DNA of 5,924 bases, from NCBI GenBank assembly GCA_946531975.1, contig CAMNAY010000117.1, positions 1-5,924 of the forward strand. The letters run 5' to 3'. This DNA comes from an uncultured Ruminococcus sp. (GTDB lineage Bacteria > Bacillota > Clostridia > Oscillospirales > Ruminococcaceae). The notes under the pieces were generated by a model. It worked only from the letters and a program-made list of their open reading frames with translations, was not told where the DNA came from and did not search any database. Within the stretch, counting starts at the first letter, position 1. Each line of letters starts with the position of its first letter. The position numbers and the translations under genes are program-made. Below, in pieces: positions 5,338-5,924 of the stretch.

Positions 5338-5924
5338 TTATTCATCAAATTTCAGCACTGCCATGAACGCATCGGACGGCACCTCGACCGTTCCGAGCTG
5401 ACGCATGCGCTTCTTGCCCTCTTTCTGCTTTTCAAGCAGCTTCTTCTTACGGGTGATATCACCGCCGTAGCACTTTGCGAGGACGTCCTTGCGCAGTGCC
5501 TTGACCGTCTCTCTGGCGATGATCTTGCCGCCGATGGCCGCCTGAATCGGCACCTCAAAGAGCTGACGCGGGATGTTTTCCTTCAGCTTTTCCGCAATCC
5601 TGCGCGCTCTGGGGTACGCCTTGTCCTGATGCACGATGAACGACAGCGCATCGACGATATCGCCGTTGAGCATGAAGTCGAGCTTGACCAGCTTGCTGCT
5701 CTCGTAGCCCGCGAGCTCGTAGTCCAGCGATGCATAGCCCCTCGTGCGCGATTTCAGTGCATCAAAGAAATCATAGATGATCTCATTGAGCGGCAGGGTG
5801 TAGTGCATTTCCACGCGCACATCGTCGAGATACTGCATGTCCTTGAATACGCCGCGGCGCTCCTGACAGAGATCCATGATGCCGCCGACATACTCCTTCG
5901 GGGCGAGGATCGAAGCCTTGACGA
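5338..5924 (-). CDS. lepA: Elongation factor 4 (LepA), C-terminal part (runs off right edge)
   Basis: The open frame continues past the window edge, so only about the last 194 residues of a roughly 600-residue GTPase are visible. LepA acts on the ribosome and has been linked to back-translocation and to ribosome assembly. The visible part opens with VKASILAPKEYVGGIMDLCQ, continues with RGVFKDMQYLDD, PLNEIIYDFFDALKSRTRGY and YASLDYELAGY (the EF-G domain V-like fold), then the LepA-specific C-terminal domain: DALSFIVHQDKAY, IPRQLFEVPIQAAIGGKII, VLAKCYGGDITRKKKLLEKQ, and the terminal PSDAFMAVLKFDE. The C-terminal domain is complete and ends at TAA (5338-5340). The GTPase domain, start codon and promoter lie outside the window. 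It is the most upstream gene here and probably leads the transcript. Confidence 0.97.
   Translation of the reverse strand, partial: VKASILAPKEYVGGIMDLCQERRGVFKDMQYLDDVRVEMHYTLPLNEIIYDFFDALKSRTRGYASLDYELAGYESSKLVKLDFMLNGDIVDALSFIVHQDKAYPRARRIAEKLKENIPRQLFEVPIQAAIGGKIIARETVKALRKDVLAKCYGGDITRKKKLLEKQKEGKKRMRQLGTVEVPSDAFMAVLKFDE

Overview
All eight genes seen here lie on the minus strand, so transcription runs from the right edge of the window to the left. The DNA is moderately GC-rich and the spacers are very short: a 4-bp overlap and gaps of about 7 to 36 bp. No convincing terminator or promoter is visible in any gap, so the window may be one long transcription unit or a few overlapping ones. 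The organism is most likely an anaerobic fibre-degrading member of the Firmicutes (Bacillota), close to Ruminococcus in the Oscillospiraceae. The basis is the family-2 GalT, a lepA-hemW neighbourhood of Firmicutes type, and a secreted esterase carrying a type I dockerin, the plug used in cellulosomes. The species cannot be named from the sequence alone.

In transcription order, the right end holds the C-terminal third of lepA (EF4, a ribosomal GTPase). Twelve bases later comes a small zinc-ribbon membrane protein, whose stop codon overlaps the start of hemW (radical SAM heme chaperone). Next are galT (UDP-glucose--hexose-1-phosphate uridylyltransferase, family 2) and a small GNAT acetyltransferase. 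Then come a secreted SGNH/GDSL esterase with a C-terminal dockerin, a small lipoprotein coupled to it, and the first 24 codons of another membrane-anchored or secreted protein that runs off the left edge.

The right half is cytosolic or membrane housekeeping (translation, heme trafficking, galactose entry into metabolism). The left half is directed at the cell surface (signal peptide plus dockerin, lipobox, N-terminal hydrophobic helix). A role in plant polysaccharide use fits the esterase and is compatible with GalT, but a shared pathway is inference from proximity only. I see no CRISPR array, mobile element, tRNA, rRNA or defence system, and no stretch longer than about 40 bases between genes. 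The most interesting points are the dockerin esterase with an unassigned N-terminal module, its coupled lipoprotein partner, the uncharacterised six-cysteine protein between lepA and hemW, and a small inverted repeat that places the Shine-Dalgarno of the acetyltransferase gene in a hairpin loop.
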